DNA of 64,000 nucleotides, taken from the NCBI RefSeq assembly GCF_002904295.1, contig NZ_PPHG01000027.1, forward strand, positions 105,198-169,197, given 5' to 3'. The stretch comes from Amycolatopsis sp. CA-128772 (GTDB taxonomy: Bacteria > Actinomycetota > Actinomycetes > Mycobacteriales > Pseudonocardiaceae). This document shows positions 42,665 to 52,228 of this stretch, in pieces. The notes under the pieces are model-generated. The model made no database searches. It was given only the letters and a program-made list of their open reading frames with translations, and had not been told where the DNA came from. Within the stretch, counting starts at the first letter, position 1; every line of letters begins with the position of its first letter. Made by a program: the position numbers and the translations under genes.

Positions 42665-45600
42665 ATGACCGTGTCCCCGCGCTATGACCACACCGGCCTT
42701 GTCCTGGCCCGCGTCACCACCGATCCCGGTGATCTCGATCCACCGACACAGCTGAACCCGGCCGCGGTGGAACGGGAATGCCGTGCATGGCTGGGGAAAG
42801 TGTGGGCGCGCCCGGATGTCTGGGACGCCCTGGCACTGGCCAGCCCCGTTCTCGGCGCGCGTCTCGACCAGATCCTCGCCGACGAGACCACCGCGCCCGC
42901 GGCCAAGGAGCTGCGCCGCGCTGTCGTGTCCGTGGCGACCTACCTGCTGCGCTGGCAGCGGCGGTCGACACCGTTCGGCCTGTTCGCCGGAGTCGCCGCG
43001 GTCGGTGTCGGCCCCGCAACGGCCGCCGTCGGCACGGGACACCGGGCTGTGGCGCGGGTGGACGGCGAATGGCTGACCACCCTGATCGACCGGCTCGAGC
43101 GGCAGCCCGACCTGCGCCCACGCCTGACGGTGGTGGTGGACGAGGCGCGGTTCGTGCGCGACGGGCGCGTGATCGTGCACCGCCGCGCCGAGGTCGGCGC
43201 CTCCACTCCCGGGCCGCTGCGGGAGTCCTCGGTGCGGCTCACCCGCCCGGTGCGGTTTGTGCTGGCCGCGGCCGGTTCCCCGATCCGCTTCAGCACGCTG
43301 GCCGACCAGTTGACCGCCGAGTTTCCCTCCGCGCCCCGCGGCAAGATCGACACACTGCTGCACGGGCTGATCGACGCCGGTGTGCTGATCACGAGCCTGC
43401 GGCCGCCGATGACCAGCGCCGACGCCCTGGCCCACCTGACCGGCGCCCTGCGCGCGGCCGAAGCGGCCACCCTCGACGACGTCGCCGGCGATCTGCGCGA
43501 GCTCGACGCGATCAGCGCCGACCTGGCCCGGCACAACCACACCAGCAGTCCTGACCAGGCAAGGGAAGTCCGGGCGGCAGTCGCCGCCCGGATGACCGCC
43601 CTGGTTCCCGGAGCCGGCCCTACGGTGGCCACCGACGTGCGCATCGACGCGACGATCACCGTCCCGGAGCGGGTGCTCGACGAGGCCGCGCGGGCCGCCA
43701 CCGTGCTGCTGCGGACCAGCACGCAACCCTTCGGGACGACAGCGTGGCTGGACTATCACGCCCGGTTCCTCGCCCGCTACGGTCCCCGCGCGCTGGTGCC
43801 GGTGCGGGACCTGCTCGCCGATTCCGGCCTTGGATATCCCGCCGGCTACCTCGGTGCGCCCCGCGCCCGGCCCGCGTGGCGGGTGCTGACCGACCGCGAC
43901 TCCGCCCTTCTGGCGTTGATCCAGCAGGCCACCCTGACCGGAGCGCCGGAGATCGACCTGACCGACGCCGACGTCGACGCGCTGACCGTCGGCGAGCACG
44001 CCGACGCCGTCCTGCCCGAGCGGATCGAACTGGGTGTCGAGATGACCGCCGCGTCGACCGCGGCGATCGACCGCGGCGAGTTCGGGCTGCGGGTCACCGC
44101 CGCGCCGCCCGCGCACACCAGCATGGCCGGCCGGTTCGCCTACCTGCTGGACCAGGCCGACCACGACCGGCTCGCCGCGACCTACGCCGCAGGACCGGCG
44201 CATCGGACCGGGCCGGGAACGGTGGCGGTGCAGGTGTCCTTTCCGCCGCGCCGCGCGCACAACGAGAACGTGGTCCGAGTGCCGCCGCTGCTCGGTGACG
44301 TCGTGGCGCTGTCGGAACACCCCGATCCGACGCGCCCGGACCTCACCATCGTCGGGGTGGACGACCTGGCGGTCACCGCCGACGCCGAGCAGATGTACCT
44401 GGTGCACGTCTCCACCGGCCGGCGGGTGATCCCGCGGATTCCGCACGCCCTAGACACCGCGGCGCAGAGCCCGCCGCTGGCTCGGTTCCTCGCCGAGGTC
44501 GCCGACGCCCGCAGCGCGGTGTTCCGCGGCTTCGATCTCGGCGCCGCCCGCGTCCTGCCCTACGTCCCGCGCATCCGCTACCGCCGCACCGTGCTCGCCG
44601 CCGCCCGCTGGATCCTCTCCAGCACCGACCTCGATGCCCCGTCCGGAGCCCACGACAGGCAGGAGGCGTTAAAGGCGTGGCGGCAGCGGTGGCGGGTACC
44701 AGCCCGGGTGGTGCTGGTTCACGGGGAGCTGCGGCTGCCCCTGGACCTCGACCAGGAACTCGACCGCGCCCTGCTGAACGCCCGCCTGGAGCGCACCGAC
44801 CGGGTCGAACTGCACGAGGACAGCCCGCCTGACGGGCAGGGCTGGATCGGGCGACCGGCGGAGCTGCTGATCCCCATGACCACGCTCGCCCCGCCTGAGC
44901 GGCCGCTGCCCGCCACCGCGGCACCCGGCGCCGTCCTCCAGCCCGGTGACTCGGCCGTGCTGCACGCGCAGCTGGTGGGCAACCCGGCCCGGTTCGACGA
45001 GATCCTCACCGCGCACCTGCCCCGGTTCCTCGCCGAACTCCACGATCCCCGTGATCCGGGCGACCTGGTCGAGTCGTGGTGGGTGCGGCGGCACCGCGAC
45101 ATGATCCGGCCCGAGACCGATCAGCACCTCGCCGTGTTCCTGCGCCTGACCGGCCCGCAGCACTACGGAGCCGTCGCCGCCCGGCTGGCCGCCTTCGCGG
45201 CCGACCTGGACTCCCGGGGGCTACCCGGCCAGCTGACCCTCGCCCCGGCACCGCAGCACCCCGCCCGCTACGGCGACGGCCCCGCCCTCACCGCGGCCGA
45301 GCACGTCTTCGCCACCGACACCACGGCCGCCATCGCCCAGCTCGCCGCGGCGCAGACGTCCGGGGTTCCCGCCCAGGCCCTGGCCGCGGCGTCGATGGCG
45401 CACCTGGCCGCGTCCCTCGCACCCGATCCCCAGACCGGGTACCGCGCGCTGCTCGGATGCCTGCCGCAGGAACACGGGCCGCTGGACCGGCAGCTGCGCG
45501 ACGGCGCACTCGCGGTGGCCGACCCCGCCGATCAGTACCGCCAGGTCCGAGCGCTACCAGGCGGCGACGCAGCCGCCGCCGCGTGGCATGCCCGCGACAC

Positions 45601-45784
45601 CGCGCTGCACGCCTACCACGGCGCCCTCGCCCAGCAGGGGCGCGAGCCGGGCGTGGTGCTGCGCACCTTGCTGCACGAACACCACATCCGCGCTGTCGGC
45701 GTCGATCCGACGTTCGAGAAGGAGACCGGACGCCTCGCCCGCGCGGTCGCGCTGCGCCTGCTCGCCCTGGCCGGTGCCCGATGA
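42665..45784 (+). CDS. lanB: lantibiotic dehydratase (LanB)
   Basis: 1039 aa, usual size for a full-length class I dehydratase. The N-terminal about 700 residues are the glutamylation domain: LRWQRRSTPFGLFAGVAAVG, RLTRPVRFVLAAAGSPIRFS and NHTSSPDQAREVRAAVAARM. A C-terminal glutamate-elimination (SpaB_C-like) domain follows with ESWWVRRHRDMIRPETDQHL and the acid/His residues of that domain. It uses glutamyl-tRNA to glutamylate Ser/Thr of the precursor, then eliminates to dehydroalanine/dehydrobutyrine. The stop overlaps the lanC start (ATGA). The ATG is preceded by GAGGAGAG. Confidence 0.9.
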   Translation: MTVSPRYDHTGLVLARVTTDPGDLDPPTQLNPAAVERECRAWLGKVWARPDVWDALALASPVLGARLDQILADETTAPAAKELRRAVVSVATYLLRWQRRSTPFGLFAGVAAVGVGPATAAVGTGHRAVARVDGEWLTTLIDRLERQPDLRPRLTVVVDEARFVRDGRVIVHRRAEVGASTPGPLRESSVRLTRPVRFVLAAAGSPIRFSTLADQLTAEFPSAPRGKIDTLLHGLIDAGVLITSLRPPMTSADALAHLTGALRAAEAATLDDVAGDLRELDAISADLARHNHTSSPDQAREVRAAVAARMTALVPGAGPTVATDVRIDATITVPERVLDEAARAATVLLRTSTQPFGTTAWLDYHARFLARYGPRALVPVRDLLADSGLGYPAGYLGAPRARPAWRVLTDRDSALLALIQQATLTGAPEIDLTDADVDALTVGEHADAVLPERIELGVEMTAASTAAIDRGEFGLRVTAAPPAHTSMAGRFAYLLDQADHDRLAATYAAGPAHRTGPGTVAVQVSFPPRRAHNENVVRVPPLLGDVVALSEHPDPTRPDLTIVGVDDLAVTADAEQMYLVHVSTGRRVIPRIPHALDTAAQSPPLARFLAEVADARSAVFRGFDLGAARVLPYVPRIRYRRTVLAAARWILSSTDLDAPSGAHDRQEALKAWRQRWRVPARVVLVHGELRLPLDLDQELDRALLNARLERTDRVELHEDSPPDGQGWIGRPAELLIPMTTLAPPERPLPATAAPGAVLQPGDSAVLHAQLVGNPARFDEILTAHLPRFLAELHDPRDPGDLVESWWVRRHRDMIRPETDQHLAVFLRLTGPQHYGAVAARLAAFAADLDSRGLPGQLTLAPAPQHPARYGDGPALTAAEHVFATDTTAAIAQLAAAQTSGVPAQALAAASMAHLAASLAPDPQTGYRALLGCLPQEHGPLDRQLRDGALAVADPADQYRQVRALPGGDAAAAAWHARDTALHAYHGALAQQGREPGVVLRTLLHEHHIRAVGVDPTFEKETGRLARAVALRLLALAGAR

Positions 45785-46983
45785 CGCCCGCCACGACCCC
45801 GCGCCCGGAGGGCGGCGAGGTGACGCTGACTCTCGACGAGGTGGCCGGCCAGTCCCTGGCCCGCGGGGCGGTGGGGGACGCGCTGCTGCACGTCGAACGT
45901 GCCTGGACCGGGTCCGGCAGCTGGACGACCGCGCAGGGCCACATCCGCCGGGTGGTGGCGGGGCCGGTCGACGCCGCCGACCACGCCGGCCTGTACTACG
46001 GCGCGCCCGCGGTCGCGTTCCTGCTGCACGCTGCCGCCGACCGCCACCCCCGCTACCGCGCGGCCAGCCAGACGATGGACGAGCACGTCCTGCGCCTGAC
46101 CCGGCGACGCCTGGCCACCGCCGCCACCCGGATCGACCACGGGGAGCCCGCCGCATTCGCCGAATACGACCTGTTCTACGGGCTCACCGGCATCGGCGCG
46201 CTGCTGCTACGCCACCACCCCGGCAGCGACGAACTCGCCGCAATCCTTCGGTACGTGATCACCCTGGTCACCCAGCCGCGCCACGAGGACGGCATCGAGC
46301 TGCCAGGCTGGTGGGTGGCGCACGACCCGGACGAGATCCTGCCGACGCCCGGCGGGCACGCGAACTTCGGCATGGCCCACGGCGCGGCCGGGTTACTGGC
46401 CTTCCTCTCCCTCGCCACCCGGCACGGTCGCGTGGTCGACGGCCAGCGCGACGCGATCGCCGTGCTCACGGCCTGGTTCGACCGGTGGCGCCAGGACGGA
46501 CCGTGGTGGCCGCAATGGATCACCCGCGAAGAACTGAGTGCGGGCCGCCCCGACCACGCTCACCCCGGTCGTACCGCATGGTGCTATGGGACGGTCGGCA
46601 TCGCCCGCGCCCAGCAACTGGCCGCTCTGGCCACCGACGACGTGCACCGTCAGGACGCCGCCGAGGACGCCCTGGCCGCGACCCTGGCGGACCCGCAGCT
46701 CGACCGGATCACCGAGCCGGGCCTGTGCCACGGCATCGCCGGGATCTACCAGACCGCCTACCGCGCCGCCCTCGACGCCCGCAGTCCCGCCCTCGCCCGA
46801 CGACTCCCAGCCCTGGCCGACCGACTCGCCGAGCGCACACCGTCGCTCGGCGACGAGGACGGCGCCCCGGCGAACGCGAGCGGGCTACTGACCGGACGCG
46901 CCGGGGCGGACCTGGCGCTGGAGACCGCGCGGCGCAGCACGCCGCCTCACACGGGATGGGACGCATGCCTGCTGATCACCTGA
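45781..46983 (+). CDS. lanC: lanthionine synthetase C-like cyclase (LanC)
   Basis: 400 aa alpha/alpha-barrel cyclase. Zinc ligands are visible as TAWCYGTVGIA (Cys) and GLCHGIAGIY (Cys-His), with the conserved GMAHGAAGLLAFLSLA and YDLFYGLTGIGALLLRH repeats earlier. It adds Cys thiols to the dehydrated residues to make the lanthionine rings. Start in an ATGA overlap with lanB; the 3' end overlaps the next gene by 19 bp. Complete active-site set. Confidence 0.9.
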   Translation: MTPATTPRPEGGEVTLTLDEVAGQSLARGAVGDALLHVERAWTGSGSWTTAQGHIRRVVAGPVDAADHAGLYYGAPAVAFLLHAAADRHPRYRAASQTMDEHVLRLTRRRLATAATRIDHGEPAAFAEYDLFYGLTGIGALLLRHHPGSDELAAILRYVITLVTQPRHEDGIELPGWWVAHDPDEILPTPGGHANFGMAHGAAGLLAFLSLATRHGRVVDGQRDAIAVLTAWFDRWRQDGPWWPQWITREELSAGRPDHAHPGRTAWCYGTVGIARAQQLAALATDDVHRQDAAEDALAATLADPQLDRITEPGLCHGIAGIYQTAYRAALDARSPALARRLPALADRLAERTPSLGDEDGAPANASGLLTGRAGADLALETARRSTPPHTGWDACLLIT

Positions 46984-47945
46984 CCGCGACGGCCCGGGCG
47001 ACCGCGCCCACCGGCCTCAACGCCGCCGTGTTGGCGGTGCTCGCCGGCGCCGACCCAGCCACCGTCGCGGCCCACCACGCCCTCGGCCCAGCCGACCTCG
47101 ACGATGCCGTGCGGACTTACCAGGCCGCCGGGCTCGCCGCGCTGGAACGACGTGCCGAAGACGCCTGGTACCAGGTGCGTGTCCAGTTCGCCAACTGGTC
47201 GGCCGCCGAGGCGGTCGGCACCACAAGCCTCGGCCCGGCCCTGGACCGGCTCACCACCGACGGGGCGGGGGCCGGCTGGTGGTTCCTGCGCAAACACCCC
47301 TGCTGGCGGCTACGCCTGCTGCGCGCGGACGCAGCGGCCGTCGACCGCGTGCTCGACGAGCTGACCGGCACCGGCGTCATCGCCCGCTGGTGGCCCACGG
47401 TGTACGAGCCGGAGACCGCCGCCTTCGGCGGCCCGGCCGGCATGGACACCGTCCACGACCTGTTCTGCGCCGACAGCGCCGGCGTGCTCGACTACCTGCG
47501 CCACGACGCGCCCGGCCTCGGCCGCCGGGAACTGTCGGTCCTGCTGCTGAGCGGGCTGACGCGCGCCGCCGGGCTCGACGCGTTCGAGTGCGGCGACGTG
47601 TTCGACCGGATCGCCCGGCTGCGCCCCGCACCCTCCGACGCCGACACCGCGCGTATCGACGCGTTGGCCGACAACGTGCGCGTCCTCCTGTCGATGCCCG
47701 ACCTGGCCGACAGCGCGCTGTTCACCCCAGGCGGGCCGGTCGCGCACGCCGCGCCCTGGCTCGCCGCGTTCGAGACCATCGGCCGGCAGCTCGGTCACGA
47801 TGCCGCGGAAGGCGATCTCGACCGCGGCCTCCGGGCAATCCTCACCCACGTGGTCATCTTCCACTGGAACCGGCTCGGCCTCTCGGCCACCAGCCAAGGC
47901 ATCCTCGCCCGCGCGGCGACCACTGTGCTGCTGCCCCGGAGCTGA
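46965..47945 (+). CDS. thiopeptide-type bacteriocin biosynthesis protein (second elimination-domain protein)
   Basis: 326 aa from ATG 46965. After a helical N-terminal part it matches the stand-alone SpaB_C-like family: WYQVRVQFANWSAAEAVGTT, GWWFLRKHPCWRLRLLRADA, VYEPETAAFGGPAGMDTVHD and HWNRLGLSATSQG. Such proteins catalyse glutamate elimination or bind leaders in split LanB systems. Here LanB already carries its own elimination domain, so this one may be a helper, a second-substrate enzyme or a cycloaddition-type relative. Coupled to lanC. Confidence 0.85.
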   Translation: MPADHLTATARATAPTGLNAAVLAVLAGADPATVAAHHALGPADLDDAVRTYQAAGLAALERRAEDAWYQVRVQFANWSAAEAVGTTSLGPALDRLTTDGAGAGWWFLRKHPCWRLRLLRADAAAVDRVLDELTGTGVIARWWPTVYEPETAAFGGPAGMDTVHDLFCADSAGVLDYLRHDAPGLGRRELSVLLLSGLTRAAGLDAFECGDVFDRIARLRPAPSDADTARIDALADNVRVLLSMPDLADSALFTPGGPVAHAAPWLAAFETIGRQLGHDAAEGDLDRGLRAILTHVVIFHWNRLGLSATSQGILARAATTVLLPRS

Positions 47946-47947
47946 CG

Positions 47948-49086
47948 ATGAATTCCACGTCGAACTTGTCCACGTTGGACGCTGTGGTCCGCCGCTTTCC
48001 TCTGCTGGGCCGTCCCCGGCCCTCGTGCCCGGCCTTGCCCGAGCGGGTCCAGGAGATCGTCGACATCGCCCGCGCCGCCGAACACGACGACGCTGACGGA
48101 TTGGCTGACGGCGCGAGCGTCCTGAACAAGGCGGCACTGATCGCCAGCGACTGCGGCCTGCCGGACCTGGCCCGCGACCTGTGCTGGAAGCACATCGACC
48201 TCTACCGCGTCGCGGACCGGTCGCTCACCGTCCTGCAAGCCCGCCACATGCTCGAACCCGTGCTCAACCTCGCCCGGCTGCAGCTGCGCGCCAGCGACGG
48301 CGACCAGGCGCTACGTCTGCTCAAGGCGATGTTCCAGGCCGTCAGGACCAGCACCGACCTGGTCGTCGACGGGCGCACCCTGCCGCTGAGCGACCTGGCC
48401 GGGACCCGCACCGAACTCCACAAGCTGCGCGAATGGGTTGGCTGCACCTGATCGGGGAAGGCGTCCGGGCCCTGGTACTCGCCGGGCGGTGGAACGACGC
48501 GGTTGCCCACGCCCATGCTCATCGGGGGATCGGCGTGCACCTCATGGATGGCCGCCAGGCCACGATCGTGGCCCACTGCCTGAACCCGAACCTGGCAGCG
48601 GCGCGGGCGTCGCTGGCGGAAAGCACCCCGGAGCAGCCGTGGGAACTCCAGGTCGCGTCCTGCCTGACGGTGATGTGCGCCAACCCGGACAGCACCTCAC
48701 GACGAGATGCCATCGCCGCGATGATCATGCGGTTCGTCGAGCGCCCGCCGATGCCCGGCTACGCCTTCTTCCGCGCACAGCTCGGGCTCACCGTGGCCAC
48801 GCTCGCCGACACCGTCGACTCCGACGCGGCCAGCCGAGTGTTCACCCAGGTGGTCGGCGAGGTGATCGAGTCGGAAGACGGCTACGCCGCAAGGGAAGTA
48901 CTGCGGTACCGCGACATACCGGCCGAAGTGACCGAGGAGCAGCACGCAGTGCTCACCCACCTGATGAACGCCTCCGGTCTGGGGATCGGAACACTGCCGG
49001 AGCCCCTTCGGCAGAGCCTGCTCGACTCGACACGGGTCGCAGCCCAGGTGCTACGCGTGTCGCTCCAGGAACCCGTCAATGCTTGA
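47948..49086 (+). pseudogene. TPR-like actinomycete regulator/accessory protein, frameshifted
   Basis: ATG 47948 begins directly after the previous stop. The first frame (167 aa) ends at 48451. A second frame, open to 49086, continues the protein. At GAATGGGTTGGCTG, one added base restores EWVWLHLIGEGVRALVLAGR, as expected for a family with LARLQLRASDGDQALRLLKA, DGRTLPLSDLAGT and then HRGIGVHLMDGRQATIVAH. Joined length is about 379 residues, all-helical and TPR-like, with no catalytic motif. Such proteins recur beside actinomycete RiPP and regulator genes. As written it is interrupted; the overlap could also be translated as two coupled products. Confidence 0.6.
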
Positions 49087-49906
49087 CCCCTTGCTGGAGT
49101 GGCCGGAAGCTCGGCGCGACGCGTTGCTGTGGCGGTTCGCGCTCACCTTGGATTACGAAGGCGTCGCCGACTACGTCCGGACCAGTGCAAGCAGTCCGTG
49201 CTTCGGGCCGCACTGGCAGCCGCGTCCCGGCGAGCTGGCCGCGGTGCTCGGCGATGACGGCCGCTACCACCTCCTGCGAGGGGACCTGGTGCTCTGCTCA
49301 GGTACTTCCGAGCGGGGCAGCCAGGCGTTGCCCCGCCACGCCGACGGCCCGGTGCGTCACCAGCGCCGCTACGACTGGTGGACCGACGGCACGACCTACC
49401 GCATGTTCGCCCCGCCCACGGCGCCGATCGCGGAACGACGCGGCCCCCGGCACCACCGTGTCGTCGAGTGGGTAGTCCAATGCGATCCCGAGCGCGTCGC
49501 TCCCGGGGCCGTTCCGCCCGGTCAGCGCTGCACCTATGTCGGCGGGCGCAGCGACTGGCCGCCCTACCTCTCGCCCGACAGCCGCATCGGCCGCATCCGG
49601 CAGCGGCTGATCGATCTGGCCGGTGCGCAATGCCACGCCTGCGGAGCGCAGGTGGGCGTGATCGTCGATCATGACCCGTTCACCGGTCTGGTCCGGTGGC
49701 TGCTCTGCAGCGACTGCAACGCATGGATCGACATCTGTCCCCACCTCCGGGACTGCCCGCGGGCCGCATACCTCAACGACCCGCCCGCCCGGCACCTGCG
49801 GCTGCGGTATCCCCATGCACACCGCGACCGCGACCAGCACCGCGCACGTATCGACTATCTCGGCATCGACCCGCTGCCCGTGACGCGGGCTTACCGCCGC
49901 CGCTGA
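49079..49906 (+). CDS. HNH/endonuclease VII-like protein, 275 aa
   Basis: Start overlaps the preceding gene by 8 bp. In the C-terminal third, QCHACGAQVGVIVDHDPFTG then VRWLLCSDCN gives two Cys pairs around a VDHD and matches recombination endonuclease VII (HNH) proteins, with a further CPHLRDCPRAAYL. The N-terminal 170 residues are not recognised. It may be a nuclease or a DNA-binding relative; the catalytic His in VDHD is present. It ends the coupled run of the FxLD locus, perhaps by position only. Confidence 0.65.
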   Translation: MLDPLLEWPEARRDALLWRFALTLDYEGVADYVRTSASSPCFGPHWQPRPGELAAVLGDDGRYHLLRGDLVLCSGTSERGSQALPRHADGPVRHQRRYDWWTDGTTYRMFAPPTAPIAERRGPRHHRVVEWVVQCDPERVAPGAVPPGQRCTYVGGRSDWPPYLSPDSRIGRIRQRLIDLAGAQCHACGAQVGVIVDHDPFTGLVRWLLCSDCNAWIDICPHLRDCPRAAYLNDPPARHLRLRYPHAHRDRDQHRARIDYLGIDPLPVTRAYRRR

Positions 49907-49969
49907 GATGCTCTTTCCGGCCCGTGCTCACCAGCCGCAATACCGGGTCACGAAGGTCAGGAGGCCACT

Positions 49970-50398
49970 TTGGTAACCCCCAGCCGCAGGTGTGAGGCGT
50001 GCGACCGCTTCGCCGATCGCGATGTTCCGAACTATCACCACATCTACCGCGCCGACAAGCTTCCGCGGCCCCGCCAGAGCGACGGCCACATCGTCATCCA
50101 CGGCTACGCCGTCGAAATCTCCGGAGCCATCCAGCGGACCTGGGTGTTCTTCCACGACATCGAGCCGGCGCTGGCTTTCGGGCGTGCCGGACGCATGTCC
50201 AGCGTGGACATTCGCGGCTACGGCGTGTTCGCTGCGGCACGTGAGATCCGCTTCGACGAACGGCTCGGCGACGTGATCACCCTGCATCTGACCGGCGAAA
50301 ACCTCGACCGTAAGCCGGACGAAGCCAAGGCTCTGACCCGATGGCTTGCGGGAGTCACGCCGGAGTCCTCGCACTTCGCGCCGCCGGATCGGCGCTGA
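49970..50398 (+). CDS. hypothetical protein, 142 aa
   Basis: TTG start five bases after AGGAGG. Has an initial CEACDRFADRDVPNYHHIYR, with Cys/His spacing suggesting a small metal site, then a beta-rich middle (TWVFFHDIEPALAFGRAGR). Unknown function. Confidence 0.5.
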   Translation: MVTPSRRCEACDRFADRDVPNYHHIYRADKLPRPRQSDGHIVIHGYAVEISGAIQRTWVFFHDIEPALAFGRAGRMSSVDIRGYGVFAAAREIRFDERLGDVITLHLTGENLDRKPDEAKALTRWLAGVTPESSHFAPPDRR

Positions 50399-50451
50399 CC
50401 AGGTCCGCGTCGACCCGGCCCAGCCAGCAGGCCAGCAGCGCGGTCGGGCGG

Positions 50452-50973
50452 TCAGCGCCGTGTGGGATCGGCGTCGGGGCGGCCGAGGGCTTGCCGGGTG
50501 ATCGGGATCATCTGGCGCATTGTGGTCTCGACCTGCCGGCAGGTCGTCTCGAAACCTCGCAAGTCCCGGCCGTAGAAGGTGCCCAGCGACTGCCCGGCGG
50601 TGAGGACTACGGCGGCCACGTCGGCGGCGAGTTCCAGGTGCTTGCCCTCGAAGTTCGAGGTCGACAGGTACATCCCGGTGTTGTCGTCGCGCAGGTTGAG
50701 CGTCGTCCACGGGGAGACCGCCCAGGAGACGTGGTGGGCGAGGCCGCTCCACCAGCGGTACAGCCGCCGACTGCTGCTCCGCCTCGACGACCGCCATTGG
50801 TGCTCGGTCGACGTCGACCGCGACGGCGTCAGCGCGAACATACGCATCGGCCCGGTTTCTCCCCACCTCGCCCACGTGCCGGAATCCACCGGCCGTCCGT
50901 CGAGTTGTCCATCGCGTCCCGGCCGGGCGACGATCCGGCCGCCCGTGACAACTCCCAACGTGAGGTCGGGCAT
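50452..50973 (-). CDS. hypothetical protein, 173 aa
   Basis: Convergent with the preceding gene. The stretch LYRWWSGLAHHVSWAVSPWT and GMYLSTSNFEGKHLELAADV look structured, while the first 60 residues are low-complexity. The start may lie further in (ATG giving MRMFALTPSRS). No family recognised. Confidence 0.4.
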   Translation of the reverse strand: MPDLTLGVVTGGRIVARPGRDGQLDGRPVDSGTWARWGETGPMRMFALTPSRSTSTEHQWRSSRRSSSRRLYRWWSGLAHHVSWAVSPWTTLNLRDDNTGMYLSTSNFEGKHLELAADVAAVVLTAGQSLGTFYGRDLRGFETTCRQVETTMRQMIPITRQALGRPDADPTRR

Positions 50974-51196
50974 TCTGTCGTTGCCGGGCCGAGGCGTCGA
51001 TCGCCAGTGACGGGTGCGCGACGGCCGGCGCGCGGCGTCACCAGCACTGACGCGCCCCTCCTGGAAGCTGGAGCGATGGTGTCCGCCTCGCGGAAAAGCA
51101 ATTGCGCCGCGCGGACGTGCAGCTGGTCGACGCGATTACCGTTGGTGTGGTCGGCCTCGGTGGCAGCGTGGCGCCGTACTTGAGTGAGCGGCATTC

Positions 51197-52228
51197 TCAG
51201 AGGCGCTTGGCGGCGCGGAACGCCTTCGCGTACGTTCCGGATCCGTCGATCAGCGAGACCCCGCCGGCGTCACCGAAGGTCGGCCCGTTCGCTACCTTCC
51301 GGCTCGACAGCACCCGGTGGTGCCCGTCGCTGTCGATGCCCAGGTAGATGCCCATGTGGGACACCTGCGTCCCGAGCTGGGGCTCCAGGTTGAAGAACAG
51401 CACGTCACCCGGTTGGAGCGTGCTGAGGTCCGTCGCCTGCTTCTTCTCGTCGTGGACGACCTCGGTGCCCGGGCCGAGCTCCGAGAGCGCCCACGCCCGG
51501 CGCGGCAGGCCCGGGCCCTTTGTGTTGCTCCCGAGCAGTGGGTAGCCCGACCGGTAGCCGTACACCATCCGCACGAAGCCGGAGCAGTCCAGCGATCGCG
51601 CTCGCGCCGGCTCCGCGGCCTCGTGGACACCGTCCGGGAAATCCCAGCCGATGCCGAGGTAGTCGTAGAAATCCGACTTCTCCAGCCGCCCCTCGGCGCT
51701 GTCCGGGCCGAAGTTGGCGTCTCCGGCGATCCGCAACTTCTTCGCGGTTTGGTCGGCCGCGCCGTCGGTGTACTGCAACGCGATGGCCAGGATGTCTGGA
51801 TCGGTGTCGCCGACCGCCTTGGGCAGCCAGTCGGTGAACCACTTCTCCTTCTCCGCGCCCGCGTGCCACGCCTGCGGCGCGAGCCGTATCCAGGCTGTCG
51901 AGGTGATGCTGACCTTGGTGAACCTCGGCTCGGTGAAGGTCCGCGAGCGGCCGGTCAGCATCGCCGTTCGGGAGCCGTCGGTGAAGGACGCGAGCTGCGC
52001 GCCCACCCCGTCGCGGACCACGGTGCGGGACGGGTTGGCCAGCCGCTCGTAGGTGTAGCCGCCGGTGACCGCCGCGCCGGGCGGGGCGGCCGACGCCGAG
52101 ATCGCCGTGATTTCCTGCTCCTGGCCGCGCGCGACGTACAGCGCGGCCGCGCCGGACACGCCGATGACCGCGGCCAGTACGCCGATCCGGACCGCCCGGT
52201 ACATCGGCCACCTCCGCTGGGGGCTCAT
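51197..52228 (-). CDS. secreted NlpC/P60 peptidase
   Basis: 343 aa. N-terminal membrane anchor/signal (RAVRIGVLAAVIGVSGAAAL). The C-terminal NlpC/P60 domain has the nucleophile Cys in SLDCSGFVRMVYGYR, then LQPGDVLFFNLEPQLGTQVS and the His of HMGIYLGI. These enzymes cut gamma-D-glutamyl bonds in peptidoglycan, a bond type close to poly-gamma-glutamate. It is the last gene of the pgs operon: its ATG overlaps the pgsC stop (ATGA). In this context it may trim or release gamma-glutamate polymer, or anchor it to the wall; that is inference. Confidence 0.85.
   Translation of the reverse strand: MSPQRRWPMYRAVRIGVLAAVIGVSGAAALYVARGQEQEITAISASAAPPGAAVTGGYTYERLANPSRTVVRDGVGAQLASFTDGSRTAMLTGRSRTFTEPRFTKVSITSTAWIRLAPQAWHAGAEKEKWFTDWLPKAVGDTDPDILAIALQYTDGAADQTAKKLRIAGDANFGPDSAEGRLEKSDFYDYLGIGWDFPDGVHEAAEPARARSLDCSGFVRMVYGYRSGYPLLGSNTKGPGLPRRAWALSELGPGTEVVHDEKKQATDLSTLQPGDVLFFNLEPQLGTQVSHMGIYLGIDSDGHHRVLSSRKVANGPTFGDAGGVSLIDGSGTYAKAFRAAKRL

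Noticed and set aside
42386..44446. Long antisense open frame across the LanB gene
   Set aside because: Same reason: Gly/Val/Arg-rich shadow of a well-supported gene.
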